Assembly (NCBI RefSeq): GCF_000203815.1
Contig: NW_004457639.1
Span: forward strand, 1,178,001 to 1,242,000
DNA from: Cavenderia fasciculata
Taxonomy: Eukaryota > Evosea > Eumycetozoa > Acytosteliales > Cavenderiaceae
DNA length: 64,000 nucleotides
Direction: 5' to 3'
Made by a program: the position numbers and the translations under genes. The notes beneath the pieces are model-generated. The model was not told the DNA's origin. It did no database searches and worked only from the letters and a program-made list of their open reading frames with translations. Positions 12,296-24,096 of the stretch are shown piece by piece. Within the stretch, counting starts at the first letter, position 1; each line of letters begins with the position of its first letter.

Positions 12296-12593
12296 TCATT
12301 TAAAACCTTTAAAGCCTTTCTTACCCTTGAAGCCTTTGTGCTTGTAACCCTTGTGCTTGTAGCCCTTGAAGCCCTTGTGTTTGTATCCTTTATGATGTCC
12401 GTGATGATAATAGGAAACGTGAGCACCGTGTGATGGTGGGTAGGCTCCTGGTGGATAAGCTCCTGGTGGTGGGTAAGTGCCTTGAACGGCACCTGGTGGT
12501 GGGTAGGCACCTTGAGGGTAGGCTCCTGGTGGGTAACCTTGTTGTGGATAGGCAGCGCCTGGTGGATAAGCTCCTGGTGGTGGGTAGCCGCTG
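12296..12593 (-). CDS. GYPPG-repeat / basic His-Gly-Lys-rich small protein (5' exon unresolved)
   Basis: The minus-strand frame ending in TGA at 12296-12298 encodes at least seven GAYPPG/GYPPP-type repeats, a short AHVSYYHHGHHKG segment, and a basic tail of repeated KGYKHKGFKG units. The layout resembles XYPPX-repeat proteins and plant glycine-rich protein A3-like proteins, which are thought to bind membranes or assemble; the function here is unknown. Upstream in this frame a TAA follows directly after a TTTTTAG acceptor, so exon 2 more likely starts at an AG around 12593. A GTATGT donor lies near 12702, but I could not join a start codon in phase. The two longer frames overlapping it are shadows with no coherent composition. 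Confidence 0.65.
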
Positions 12594-12988
12594 ATACTTT
12601 AATCTAAAAATAATAAAAGACAAATTGATTGTTAATATATATGTTATTGATAGAGATATAGAGATAGAGAAAGAGAGAGACATATAATTATTTAAAATAC
12701 ATACAATTATTATGTGATAAAGGTAAAATATCATAAATATAAAATCATGCACAGAGTTTCTTATATCATCAAACATTTTGATGTCATCAATAAAATCGCT
12801 TGCGATTTAAACTCCAAGGAAAATATCTTGACATCAAACCCATTCGAAGGGGACAGAGAGAGATGGATCACACAAAAACATCGACCCACAAGAGTGGATC
12901 GTTGGATAGATTCACCCTCTTCAACTCAACACTCAACTTGAACAAACTTCATTTTTGATTTCTTTTTATTTTAATTTTTGACCCTCAC
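12594..12988. other. Intergenic region / unresolved 5' part of the GYPPG gene
   Basis: Contains the probable intron and first exon of the GYPPG gene (GTATGT near 12702 on the minus strand), a GA-rich run around 12655-12680, and otherwise no supported gene. Confidence 0.5.
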
Positions 12989-13254
12989 TTATTTTTTGGT
13001 GATTAACTTATTGTTTTCACGGATCAATGTCATACCATAAAATGTAAATACAAATATGATTAAAATTTTTGATATGGCATCAAAGAAACGTGTAATCTTG
13101 TCATAATCGTATAGATCGGGAATGATATAATAGTTTAACATTATAATGACTAGAAAACCTGTCAATACAATGGCCACACCATAGACACATCGGTCTACCA
13201 ATCCTCTCTTTCTGTAATCAATCTTTTGGTCATAGAGTATATTTGTATTGATAT
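12989..13254 (-). pseudogene. Orphan last exon of a membrane protein, cut off by a family insertion
   Basis: The minus frame ends in KLITKK-stop at 12989 and encodes two clear hydrophobic spans (VYGVAIVLTGFLVIIMLNYYI and ILIIFVFTFYGMTLI) separated by a charged loop. It begins right after a good acceptor (CCATTTAG at 13260-13255). However, the upstream intron and exons would lie inside the helical-repeat copy that starts at 13259 on the other strand, where I see no matching coding sequence. The simplest reading is a truncated gene whose 5' part was displaced when the array expanded. An overlapping antisense gene is possible but less likely. Family not recognised. Confidence 0.5.
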
Positions 13255-13258
13255 CTAA

Positions 13259-15441
13259 ATGGAAGATATAAATAAAAGAGAAAAGAGGATGGATGTAGTC
13301 GTACAATCATCATCAAATCAATTGTCAACATCATTATTCAAAGCTGTATTAAATCAATCATATATTAAAAGATTGATATTCAATCATGTTAGTTCTATTC
13401 ACAAACAATTAGAGATTACAACTGTTAAAGTATCATCACTTTATACTCTGATTGATTATATTAGATATGGTTTGAATGACCTATTCTTTAAACATATAGA
13501 TCAACTTTGGAGTTTAATGTTTACTGATGGTAGATATAGAGTTGATCATAGTCTGGTATGTAATATTAAATGAAATAAAATAAGATGAACAATCATATTA
13601 ACTATCTTTTTCCTTTCTTTCTTTCTTTCTTTACTATATCTTTATTTTATAGAGATTAACTAAAATCATAACAACAGCTATTGATTATCATAATGATAGT
13701 GTATTGGAATACTTGTTGAAGAGGATCAAGACTGATATCAAGGAAAATCTTGCACCAGATCAAACAATGGTGATTGTCAATTACGATCACAATGGTAGTT
13801 TGAAAGTAGAATCTAAAGATATTAAATGTCTAAGTTCAAAAGTGTTTAATCTATTGATTGAAGACAATGTATTCATTCTTTCAAAAGTATTATTACATAG
13901 AATGGTAAAGACTGCTATCTTGGTGATTGGGGATATCGATGTCATTAAACTCAAAAAATACAATCTCAAAGATATTCAAAATTTAATTAAAGTATGGTGC
14001 TTGGAAATCAGTCAAAAGAGTGGCGATGATTTATTGAAGAAAAAGACAGAATCATTTGCCAATTCATTGGCATCTGGATCACAAGAAGCTGTCTCATCGT
14101 TTTTCAAGTCTGCACACCAGGACAACTACTTCCAAATCAACACCGATGGCATCAAGTCAATTGATCCAGTATTTTGCTCTCGTCATTACATCAAACTCTT
14201 GTCAAAATATGTTGATCCAGTTGGAGGTTCTCTCACCAATATCATCCGATCAACACTTCAACAATCAGCAAAAGGTCAAGAGTATGAAGAAATAGATTAT
14301 GTACTCAAATCAAAGTTTTGTCAAAAACTAAAACTCGACATTGCAGACTCTATTGCTTCAATCTTTGACATTACTAGTGGTGACGGTCATGAACTTTTGG
14401 TAGAGAGATTGATCAAATATGCAAAGGAATTCCCCAAAAAGTGTAAATTTCCAATGGAATCAATTCTCAAGTACACACAAGATGATTACCTCATCGAGAT
14501 TCATTCATATATGTCTCTGTACGGGTTTTTGAAGTATTCAGTAAACCATTCATAGAATTTGATGAGAATTATGACAAATGGATACTACATCCAGCTCTTA
14601 TTGAAAAGATGTCCCATCTTCCAAATTCTTGTCTGAAATATCTAGATCATTTCTACTTTTATCTCTCTAGTGCAGCCATGACTATCAACATGAAACTCTT
14701 CAAAAAGATTTCCAAAACTTGTTTATTTGCAGAAAATGTTCGCCATTATCTTGTTAAGATCCTTTCCTTATTGGTCAATGCCGGCCATTACCAATTTCCA
14801 TCTGAATTCATCAACGAATTCATTGATGTGAATAGCATTACTCCAATGAAATAATATCAATCGAAACTCTATTCCAATTATACTTTGATTTATGCAAGAT
14901 TGATAAACAACCAAAGGATGATGGTAATGATATTGACCAACAGCAAGGCCAATCAAATTTTAAATTTAGTACCAACCGAAAAACAAAGTGACCTAATATA
15001 CTATGCAACAGAATTGACAGATGAACAGTTTGTTCCACTTTGGGAACTGTACAAAAAGGATATAAATGTTGGAAAATGGTTGGAAGATCCATCAAAACAT
15101 GCAAAGCTTTGGTCCACCCATCCAACCATCACACTGATATTAAATATGATCCAAATTTCTTTAATCATATTAAAAGATTGCATAGACTAAATCAACAAGA
15201 CCAACTTGATTCATATCAATACATCAAATATCCAATGAATCCACCTCCATTGAAAACAGAATATATTGGAATTTGCAATCAATGTTTACAAAATTATTAT
15301 TTCCAAAACAAAGATAATAATAATAATAATAGAATAGTAAAGAATTATACTCAAAAAGAATATGAAGACTTTATTAATCAGGCAATTGAAATTGGTTTCA
15401 TCCCTTCCAGAAAGAATTACACAAAATCACAGTTGATGTAG
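13259..15441 (+). pseudogene. Heavily frameshifted copy of the helical-repeat family
   Basis: Exon 1 is 13259-13555 (MEDINKREKRMD...), the intron ends at 13652 and exon 2 starts at 13653 (RLTKIITTAIDYHND). Compared with the 9606 copy it lacks a central segment after the VIGDIDVI region. Its frame breaks near 14490 (after YTQDDY), near 14850 (stop in ITPMK), near 14945 and near 15100. The remaining pieces still align segment by segment, down to the KYPMNPPPL tail and a C-terminus extended by NYTKSQLM. At least four independent shifts plus a deletion make this a clear pseudogene. Confidence 0.85.
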
Positions 15442-15780
15442 TACAATATAAATTTATTAAATGTATATGTTTAGTTTAGTTTATACTGCTGGCGAGAGCA
15501 ATATGTTGGGCATTTTCTCATTTAAAACCTTTAAATCCACCTCCATTATTTAAACACAAATAATAATAAAAATAATAATAATAGTATGATTTTATGAAAT
15601 TGGTTTCATCCCTTCGAATCTTGATCAAAAAAAAAATATATTGATGGAAAAGCAAACATCCACAATTTGTTATTTCATTATCATTTTCTACTAAATACAT
15701 TTAATCAACTAGACAACTCAAAAATGAACATCATCATATTGTTAAATAATAAATAGATACTAGATAGATAGATAATAATA
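15442..15780 (+). repeat. Duplicated flank: GYPPG-gene 3' end plus compressed family tail
   Basis: 15460-15540 repeats the 3' flank and last codons of the GYPPG gene (compare 12240-12310: shared TGTTTAGTTTA..ACTGCTGGCGAGAG and TCATTTAAAACCTTTAAA). It runs directly into AATCCACCTCCATT, an AAT run and ATGAAATTGGTTTCATCCC (to about 15615), which are scattered pieces of the helical-repeat C-terminus with an internal deletion. It lies just upstream of the next paralog (15781), as at 9426. No intact gene in the interval. Confidence 0.7.
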
Positions 15781-18242
15781 ATGGAAGATACAAATACAAG
15801 AGAAAAGAAGAAGATCAAAGTATTATCAAATCAATCAACAAAAGCATCATCATTATTCAAATTTGTATTGCACCAATCATATCTTAGAAGAGTGATATTC
15901 AATCATGTCAGTTCTATTCACAAACAATTAGAGATTGAAACTGTTAAAGTATCATCACTTTATACATTGGTTGATTATATTAGATATGGTTTAAATGATC
16001 TATTCTTTAAACATATTGATCAACTTTGGTCATTGATGTTTCCCGATGATGGTAGATATAGAAATGATCATAGTCTGGTATGTAATTTTAATACCTACAT
16101 TAGATTGTACAATAGTATTAACCGTTACTATATAATATTTTATAGAGATTAACTAGGATCATATCAACAGCAATTGATTATCATAATGATAGAGTATTGG
16201 AATACTTGTTGAATAGAATAAAGTCAGAGATTGGACCATTTCAAACAACATTGATAATCAATTACGATCACAATGGTAGTTTGAAAGTAGAATCTAAATA
16301 TATCAAATGTTTTAGTCTAAAGATGTGTAATCTATTGATAGATGACAGCGTATTCATTGAATCAAAAGAATTATTACATAGGATTGCAAAGAGTGTAATA
16401 TTGGTGATTGGGAATGTAGATATCATTCGAAACTTTTTCAAGAGATACAATCTCTCAAATCTCAGTAATCTCTTTCTGTATAAAGAGTACCAAGAAAAAG
16501 GTGGACCTCCAACAATCATCAAAGATTTATTCAACAAAAAGACTGATAGCGAGTTGATAGAACTTTACAAAGCTGTTACAAATATCAATAGAGAGAAACA
16601 ACCCGGAATTTATTTAAATGGATATGCCCATGACCGTATCAAACTCATCGAGCAATACACTCTGGAAAAAATTGGCATCCAAATTCACCAATCCACAACT
16701 CTTTTCACCATATGCAACAAAAAACATAAAAGAGAATGAGAGAAAGAAAGAATTAGACCAGGTTTCTCGTTGTTACTGGACAAATTACACAGACTATGGG
16801 TATAACGGCGACGACCAGGGATTGTTGTACAAGATCAGAGATGGAACAGATATAGGATTTATTCAATACATGTCTCAGACAGACAACATCTGCTATTTTG
16901 AGGGATTTATCCCCCAACATGGAGTTTTGGAGACTCACTGGCATCTGGATCAGAAGAGGTTGTTTCGTTAGGCAATGTCTGTGATGTTTTCGTTGAGTCG
17001 ATTCATCCAGTATTTTGCTCTAGTCGTTATATCGATCTCTTTTCAAAATATTTATATGTCATTAGAGACAACAACTCTACCAATATCATCCGATCAACAC
17101 TTCAACAATCACCAAAAGGCCAAGAGTACAAAGAATTGGATTATGTACTAAAATCAAAGTTTTGTCAATCAGTTAATCTCGATTTTGCAGACTCGGTTGC
17201 ATCAATATTGGACTTGACTGGTGGTGACGGTGATTTCAATATCGATTTGATAGAGAGATTGGTAGCATACGCAAATTTCTTCCCCTCACTGTGTCAATTT
17301 CCAATGGAATCAGTTCACAGGTATACACAAGATGATTACCCACATCGTGATCAATTCATATCGGTGGTTTCAAGAGTACTAGAAGAATCAGGACAACCTA
17401 TTTTCATCCTTGGAGAGAGTGACAAGTGGATACTACACCCAACTCTGATCGAAAAGATGATCCAACTACCAAGATCTTGTTTAGATTATGAAGAACTATA
17501 CTACTTTTATCTATCTAGTGCTGCTATGACTGCCAACATGAAGCTATACAAAAAGATTTCTAGTGTTTGTACATTTGATGAAAATACTGATATGGCATAT
17601 TATCTTGTCAAAATCCTTTCATTGGTGGTCAATGCAGGTCACTATCAATTTGCAACTGAATTCATCAACGAATACAAAGAAGAGTTGAAACTTATTTCCT
17701 CTGAAAAGTTGAAATGGTCAATCAGAACTCAATTTAGATTATATTTTCATTTATGCAAGAATCAGGTCTTACAAGACCAACAACAAGACTATCTACAACT
17801 TGCCAATCAAATTTTAAATCTAGTTCCAACTGAAAATCAATTTGAAATTCTCTATTATGCGTCGGATTTGACCGATGATCAATTCAACACTCTTTGGAAA
17901 AGATTCAAAAAGCATTCAAATGTTGGAAAGTGGTTGGCTGGCTCCTCAAAACAATCCAAACTGTTAAATTATGATCAAACATTTTTTAATCATATTGAAA
18001 GAATGTATAAATTACATCAACAAGATCAACTTGACAAATATCAATACATCAAATATCCAATGAATCCACCTCCTCTCACAAGAAGATATATTGGAATTTG
18101 GAATCAATGTTTACAAAATTATTATTTCAACAACAAAGATAATAATAATAATAATAGAATAGTAAAGAATTATACTCAAAAGGAATATGAAAACTTGATG
18201 AATTTGGCTATTGATATTGGTTTCATTCCATTCCATAAATAA
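15781..18242 (+). pseudogene. Frameshifted copy of the helical-repeat family (two shifts)
   Basis: Exon 1 is 15781-16077, the intron ends TTTTATAG at 16145 and exon 2 starts at 16146 (RLTRIISTAIDYHND). The frame matches the intact paralog until about 16660, then continues one frame over (LFSPYATKNIKENERKKELD...) until about 16940. There it returns to the first frame (SLASGSEEVVSLG) and runs to 18242. The net shift is zero and only about 280 bp lie out of frame, so two sequencing indels could explain it, but a stop at 16737 means the copy as written cannot make full-length protein. C-terminal landmarks (LSSAAMTANMKLYKK, KYPMNPPPLT) are well kept. Confidence 0.75.
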
Positions 18243-18474
18243 TGACATGCAAATATTAAGTAAGATATTTGTAAAAAATAAATAAAAATCACGGTTCAAC
18301 GAAGCAGCACCATTCGAACCTCACACAACTAAAAACAAGAAATTAATAGTAACAAAAGACTAGTCACTTCACAACATGTAAACAAACAACAGATTATCAA
18401 AAGTAAACTCTTTTTACTTTATTAACAACAACAACAACAACTACAATAGAATAATAAGAATAAGAGAGAGAGAA

Positions 18475-21169
18475 ATGAGTACTGTAACAAAGAATGGTAA
18501 AGCACTACCACAACCATCATACCAAAACTACTTTGAAAGATTCAATGAGAGATTAGGAGCAGTTGGGTGTCGATGCGGTCTAAGTGCATACGGTATGGCC
18601 GACAATAGAATAAAGTACTTTGCATTGGAAGAGTGTGTCATCAATGCAAAGGTCAACGATCTCTACTCGACCTCGATCATTCGACAAACATTCCTCAACA
18701 AGCTGACGGTGCCTGTAGAGGCGAGCTATCGTATCCCGCTACCTCCCAACACTAGCGTCACCGACTTTGTCGTCACCTACCAGAACCAACGTCTCCAAGG
18801 TGCCATCAAGACCAAAGATGACGCATTCAACACGTTCTCTGATGCTATTGCCAACGGGTATCAATCGTTTTTGGCCGAAGTAGACGACTCGACCTTTGTC
18901 ATCTCGATTGGTAATATCCCACCACCCTCTAATCCAATGTCAAAGGAATTGAGCAGTGACAATACTGTCACCATTGAAACGACTATTCAAAGCATGCTAG
19001 GTACTCAGACCAACGACCTGCACTACTACATGCACAAGTGTTTCTTCCCAACCTCTCAATACTCTCCCAACTTTTCATTGACTATGAATGTCCAAGTAGA
19101 GCTTTCCTCTCCCATCCAAAACATCCTTGTTCAGCCGTACAAACACAACACCGTCATTGAAGGCAACAAAGCGACGATTACAGTCACCAAGACAACCTCT
19201 GTACTCGCCACCTTTTTATTGTCCATCACTCCATCATCCAATCAACAGAAACCTCTCTACCACATGGAATACAATCCAACCACCAAATCAACTGCCCTAG
19301 GTATTACCTTTTACCCTCAATTTGATCATCTTTCAATTGATGATATTCAAACTAAAGGTGAATGTATGTACATATTAAACATTATTTATTTATTTTGTAT
19401 CTAAAATTAATTTTATTTTCTTTTAGTTATATTTTTAATTGATTGTAGTGGATCAATGGCAGGATTTACAATTGAAAAGGCAAAGAAAACATTACAAATA
19501 TTGATGCGTAGTTTACCTACCAATTCATACTTTAATATCTATTGTTTTGGTGGTACCTATAAATCTCTATTTCAAACATCCGTCTTGTACGACGACGATA
19601 ATCTAGCAGCTGCATCGGAATACATTAGTTCTATCGATGCCAATATGGGTGGTACTCAATTAATATCACCTTTAAAAAGAATTTATGATTTTGAAACTTT
19701 TCCAAATCATCCAAGACAAATATTTATTAGTATGTATAAACCACAAATCAACATTAAAATAAACAAATATTAATTAACTTATTTATTTAATTATTTTAGT
19801 TACTGATGGTGAAATTCCAAATAGAGATTATGTAATTGATTTTGTAGCATCTAAAAGGGATGTATCTAGAATCTTTACGGTTGGATTAGGTAGTGATGTA
19901 GACAAGGCATTAGTGACTGGTCTGTCAAATGTTTGTGGAGGGTATTACGAGTTGGTGACTAATAATGCTACAATGGAAACTCAAGTACTTTCATTGATGG
20001 CTCGTTCAGTCGAACCTGCTCTAACCAATATTAAAATTGATTGGAAAGATTTACAACAAAAGTTTAAAGACAGTAATAATAATAATAATAAGGGAGAGAT
20101 ATTGATATCACCACAAACACCACCATTTAAAATTAGAACAGCATTTAATAATGAACGTTTAATGCTTTATTATTTGATTGAAAATATGAATATCGATCTT
20201 GACAATCCTCCTCAACACTCGATTCAATTAATTTGTGACGATCCATGTGGAGGAAAAGAATTGGCAATGGATATTGATTTGGATTGGAAGCATGCAAATA
20301 TTGTCAAAGGTAGTGTGGACACTAACAAGAGTAATTTCAATAGTTTGGTAGCCTCACATATCATTTCAATGATGGAGAAGCAGAATGGTAGTCCTGACAA
20401 GATTAAAGAGTTGGGATTAAAGTATGGTGTAGTTTCAACTCAAACCTCGTATGTAGTTGTCTCTGAATCGGGCGAGCCTGTCAAAAACACAATGCAAAAA
20501 ATATTCGTTGGACAAACATATGGTGGTGGAAGAGGAGGAGGTATCAGATCAGGTTCTAGAGGTGGAGGAATGGGTGGAGGAAGAGGAGGAGGAAGAGGAG
20601 GAATGCCATTAGGAGGAGGAGGAATAGATAGAGGACAACCAATGAAAAGAATGGTAGCACCACCAGGAGCAATAGGAAGAGGTGGTCCAATGATGTCATC
20701 ATCAACTTCTTCTTCTTCTGTTCATTACGAAAGTGAGGGCACCTCCTCTAGTACAGAGAAACACACCTTTTCAACAAGAGATACTATTATGGCAACTGCC
20801 AAACCATTACAAAAGTTTATAGTTACCCCTAGTTCATTGAAAACAGACGATCTATTGTTTAGATTAATATCTTCACAAAAGGCAGTTGGCAATTGGACAG
20901 ACCAATTGATTGGATTTGACAAATTGATTCTTGCAGCCTTTGAATCATCTTGTAAAAAGGTGGTCACTGACCAACAAACATACAACAAGGTACCATCCGA
21001 CGTATGGACCACTCTCTTGGTACTAGTCATCATGAACAAGCATTACCAATCTAAAAAGGTGCAATTTGATTTGGTTGCTTCCAAAGCCATCAAATATATT
21101 AAATCAAATCTATCATCTTTTAAAGATGATTTTTCTTTTGATCAATTATATCAACAATGTATAAATTAA
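18475..21169 (+). CDS. VIT and von Willebrand A domain protein (VWA5A-like), 853 aa
   Basis: Exons 18475-19363, 19427-19729 and 19800-21169; both introns are short and the joins restore EFIFLIDCSGSM and FIITDGEI. Residues about 30-160 form a VIT (vault/inter-alpha-trypsin) domain, recognisable by YRIPLPPNTSVTDF and the following FLAEVDDSTFVISIGNIPP segment. The vWA domain follows with an intact MIDAS: DCSGSM, a Thr in GGTQ, and TDGE. A Gly/Arg-rich RGG-like stretch with an Ser-rich spacer (about residues 630-700) and a C-terminal helical domain follow. The architecture matches intracellular VIT-vWA proteins such as VWA5A, whose molecular role is poorly defined. Single copy and intact within a region of broken paralogs. 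Confidence 0.88.
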
Positions 21170-21339
21170 AAAAAAAACAAACAAAATGATTTAATAAATA
21201 AATAAATAAATAATAATTGTTGTGTGTATGTATGAACTTGAAAATTTAATACTACTAGTATTCACTTCATAAAAAGAATATTTTATTATTTACTTTTTTT
21301 TTTTTTTTTTTATGTGCTCTATCATTGAAAATTAAAAGG

Positions 21340-23841
21340 ATGGATAAATTATTTCATCATGTTTTAATTACAAACAAATATCTATCAAAGTTGATATGGA
21401 GTAAGGTGCCTGTAGTACATAGAGTACTGCAAATCGACACAAAGAAGGTGTCTGAAATGGTGTCGTTGGCAGACTATATCACCTTCGGTATCACTGATCG
21501 ATTCATCCAATCATTTACGTTGGATTATGTTAATACTGTCATTGATCGATCTGTATGTTATACCCATGACTGTTATGATTACTTGATTATTATCTTGTAC
21601 TAACCTTTATTTATTATCTCTCTCTCTATCAGAATGCAAGATATTATTCAGAGTTGTTTGAATTAATATTGAAAACAAAGAATCAAGTTGCAATGATTCA
21701 TATGATTGATATATTGACAAGAGTTGATAGATTTATATTCGAACCAAATACACCTTTATCATCAATCATAATCAATATTGAAATGGTTACAATACTACAA
21801 CAATATCTTACAAGACCTACTTCACCAAACAACACATTTAAATTCAAACAAAGTGATTCATTGTATGAAGTAATGTTGGTATCATCATTTTATTATGGTG
21901 ATTTGGAGTTTACTAAGATCATTGATGAACGAGAGAAATGATGAAAAGTGTATACCTATTCCTACACAACGTCAAATATTCTATCATTTCAATAATCTTG
22001 CAGAACCCAAAGACAATGACAAGATCGTCGTCATGAATGTAGATTTCAATGTGTTGGAACAAATGTTGATAGAGATTATAACCAAATGCTCAAAAGTGTT
22101 TGGTGGTGTAACATGGAGACGATTGCTTAGAGGCTCGATTGCACTCAATCTCATCAAGGTGCTAGAGCTCATCGCTCGTCTCCTCTCCTCGGACACGATT
22201 ATCCTCGTTGAACTTGAATCATTCCCTCCAAGGGGCACAACGCAACACCTCGAATTGTTTCATACTGCCATTGTGAAGCATCTAACCGTCGTATCGCCCC
22301 ACACCCAAGTCGCTGTCGACAATGACAACATTGACTATTTGGTCTATTGTAGCAAGAATTTTAGTGATTTCTGGAAGATCAATGGTCTATCCATATTTGA
22401 CAGTGCACTCAAAACAGGCAAACATCGCATCACTAATTATATTTTGGACAATATGGTGTTGTTGGAATGTAAAAAGACTGATGATAATAATAATAATAAT
22501 AGTAGTAGGATCTCGATTGAAGATATCTCACCACAACTCATTTCTCTCAGAATGATCAACTGTCTGTTTGAATTGGTCACCATCCACCAGTCTGATATCC
22601 TCTCGGGTACATTTTCAAAGTTTTTGGGACGGGCTATCCAAGCACAAGATTATTCATTGGCAAAGTACTTGTTAAACGACCAACCGGCGGCTGTTCAAAA
22701 TGATTTAGAATTTGCATTTGAAATGGCATTAGTGTCAGACAAACAAATTGCTTTGGAGATGCTCGTATCATACTCGGAGAAAACAGGTCAGAGTCTCCCA
22801 TTGCCACTCAAATCGACGAGCTCGGCAAAAAACCAACGCTATATCTTGGAGAAATTCTCAGTGGCTCATCCAATTCAAGAATTGATCATACCACTCGGTA
22901 TTCTCGTCAATCAAGAAACTATAAGAATCGTACGATCACTTGGTGGTGACCCAATGAAAATCTTTCCTTTGGAAGATCTTGTAAATGTGTATCTAGACGA
23001 AGACCTGTCGTTGCTAAAGTCACTTGTGCAGTCCCAGCCTCTGTACACTCCACATGACGGTCTAGTCGAAAAGATATGTCAATTTTACAGTGCACAACAT
23101 TTACAATGTCTTGAAGGAATCGACTTTGACTATCATAGAGACCAAGATAAATTTGGACAACTCGTAGAGTTGGCCATTATCAACCAAAATCCAATCAATG
23201 GATTAGAGATCATCAAACTATTATTCGATCAGGTAAAGAACAACGAGGATCTATCAAATACAGACAAACAAAAACTGTATGACTCTGAACAGGGATTTAT
23301 TCAATTTGCATTTTCACACAAGCATGTCGAATCTTTAATGATGGACGACGATGATTCAATAATCGAGTATTTTTGGAATGTTTTGTATTCTGGTCAAAAA
23401 TACAAAGACAAAAGAGTTATTCTAAAGGGATTCCGCAAGTTTAATAGCGGCATTCAAAACTCCCAACTTTTATCAAAAAAACAATTCACCAAGGTGGTTG
23501 ATAAATTGTCGCAACTTTCTGAACAAGCAATGAATGGAAATCAAAAAGATATTAAAGAAATCAGAGTTTATGTAGTTGGATTGATTTATGATAGAATTGG
23601 GTACTTGTCAATACGATACTCTCACTTTCTGTTGGATTATTTCTTTCAACTTTTGAAACAAAGATCACAAAAAATAATCACACCCAACATATCAAATTAT
23701 AAACTAATCATCGAAACGTTGTTATCTCTTGGATACCCTTTACATCAAGACATTATAACAAATCATAGAAACAACAATTCCATTAGACCAACAAAACTAG
23801 TCGGTTTTTTTAAAAATATTATCTCAAAAAAAAACAAATAA
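21340..23841 (+). pseudogene. MDKLFHH-type family copy with one-base insertion
   Basis: Exon 1 is 21340-21552 (MDKLFHHVLITNKYL...), the intron ends ATCAG at 21632 and exon 2 starts at 21633. It is almost identical to the copy at 24097, but near 21908-21911 GAGTTTACT replaces GAGTTACT. This extra T throws the frame to a stop at 21939, while the correct frame continues one register over to 23841. A single insertion in a T run could be a sequencing error; if real, the product is truncated to about 170 aa. The N-terminal module is homologous to that of the MEDxN copies. It also lacks about 25 residues (around IASLYSIQSQR) present in its neighbour. Confidence 0.75.
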
Positions 23842-23857
23842 TAATAATAATAATAAC

Positions 23858-23942
<85 letters not shown>
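23838..23942 (+). repeat. (AAT)n microsatellite between tandem paralogs
   Basis: About 100 bp of nearly pure AAT/ATA trinucleotides immediately after the stop of the 21340 copy, with one AAC interruption near its start. Non-coding; a candidate slippage and recombination point between the two near-identical genes. Confidence 0.95.
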
Positions 23943-24096
23943 TGTAAATAAATTGACTCAACAAACACCCTTTTGTTATTTTTATTCTTAGTGTCATAAA
24001 CTTGAAAATTTAATCATTAAGAATCAACATTAAATTTTCAAATATATTTTCTTTTTCTTTATTTTTTTGCAAACATAAATATATTATAACTAAGTT

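Noticed and set aside
12292-12776. Two overlapping minus-strand ORFs rich in Thr/His or Ser/Arg
   Set aside because: They are out-of-frame readings of the GYPPG repeats; the third frame gives the regular GAYPPG and KGYKHKG pattern.
23838-23942. CRISPR-like or tandem array
   Set aside because: It is a plain AAT microsatellite without spacers; no CRISPR array exists in the window.
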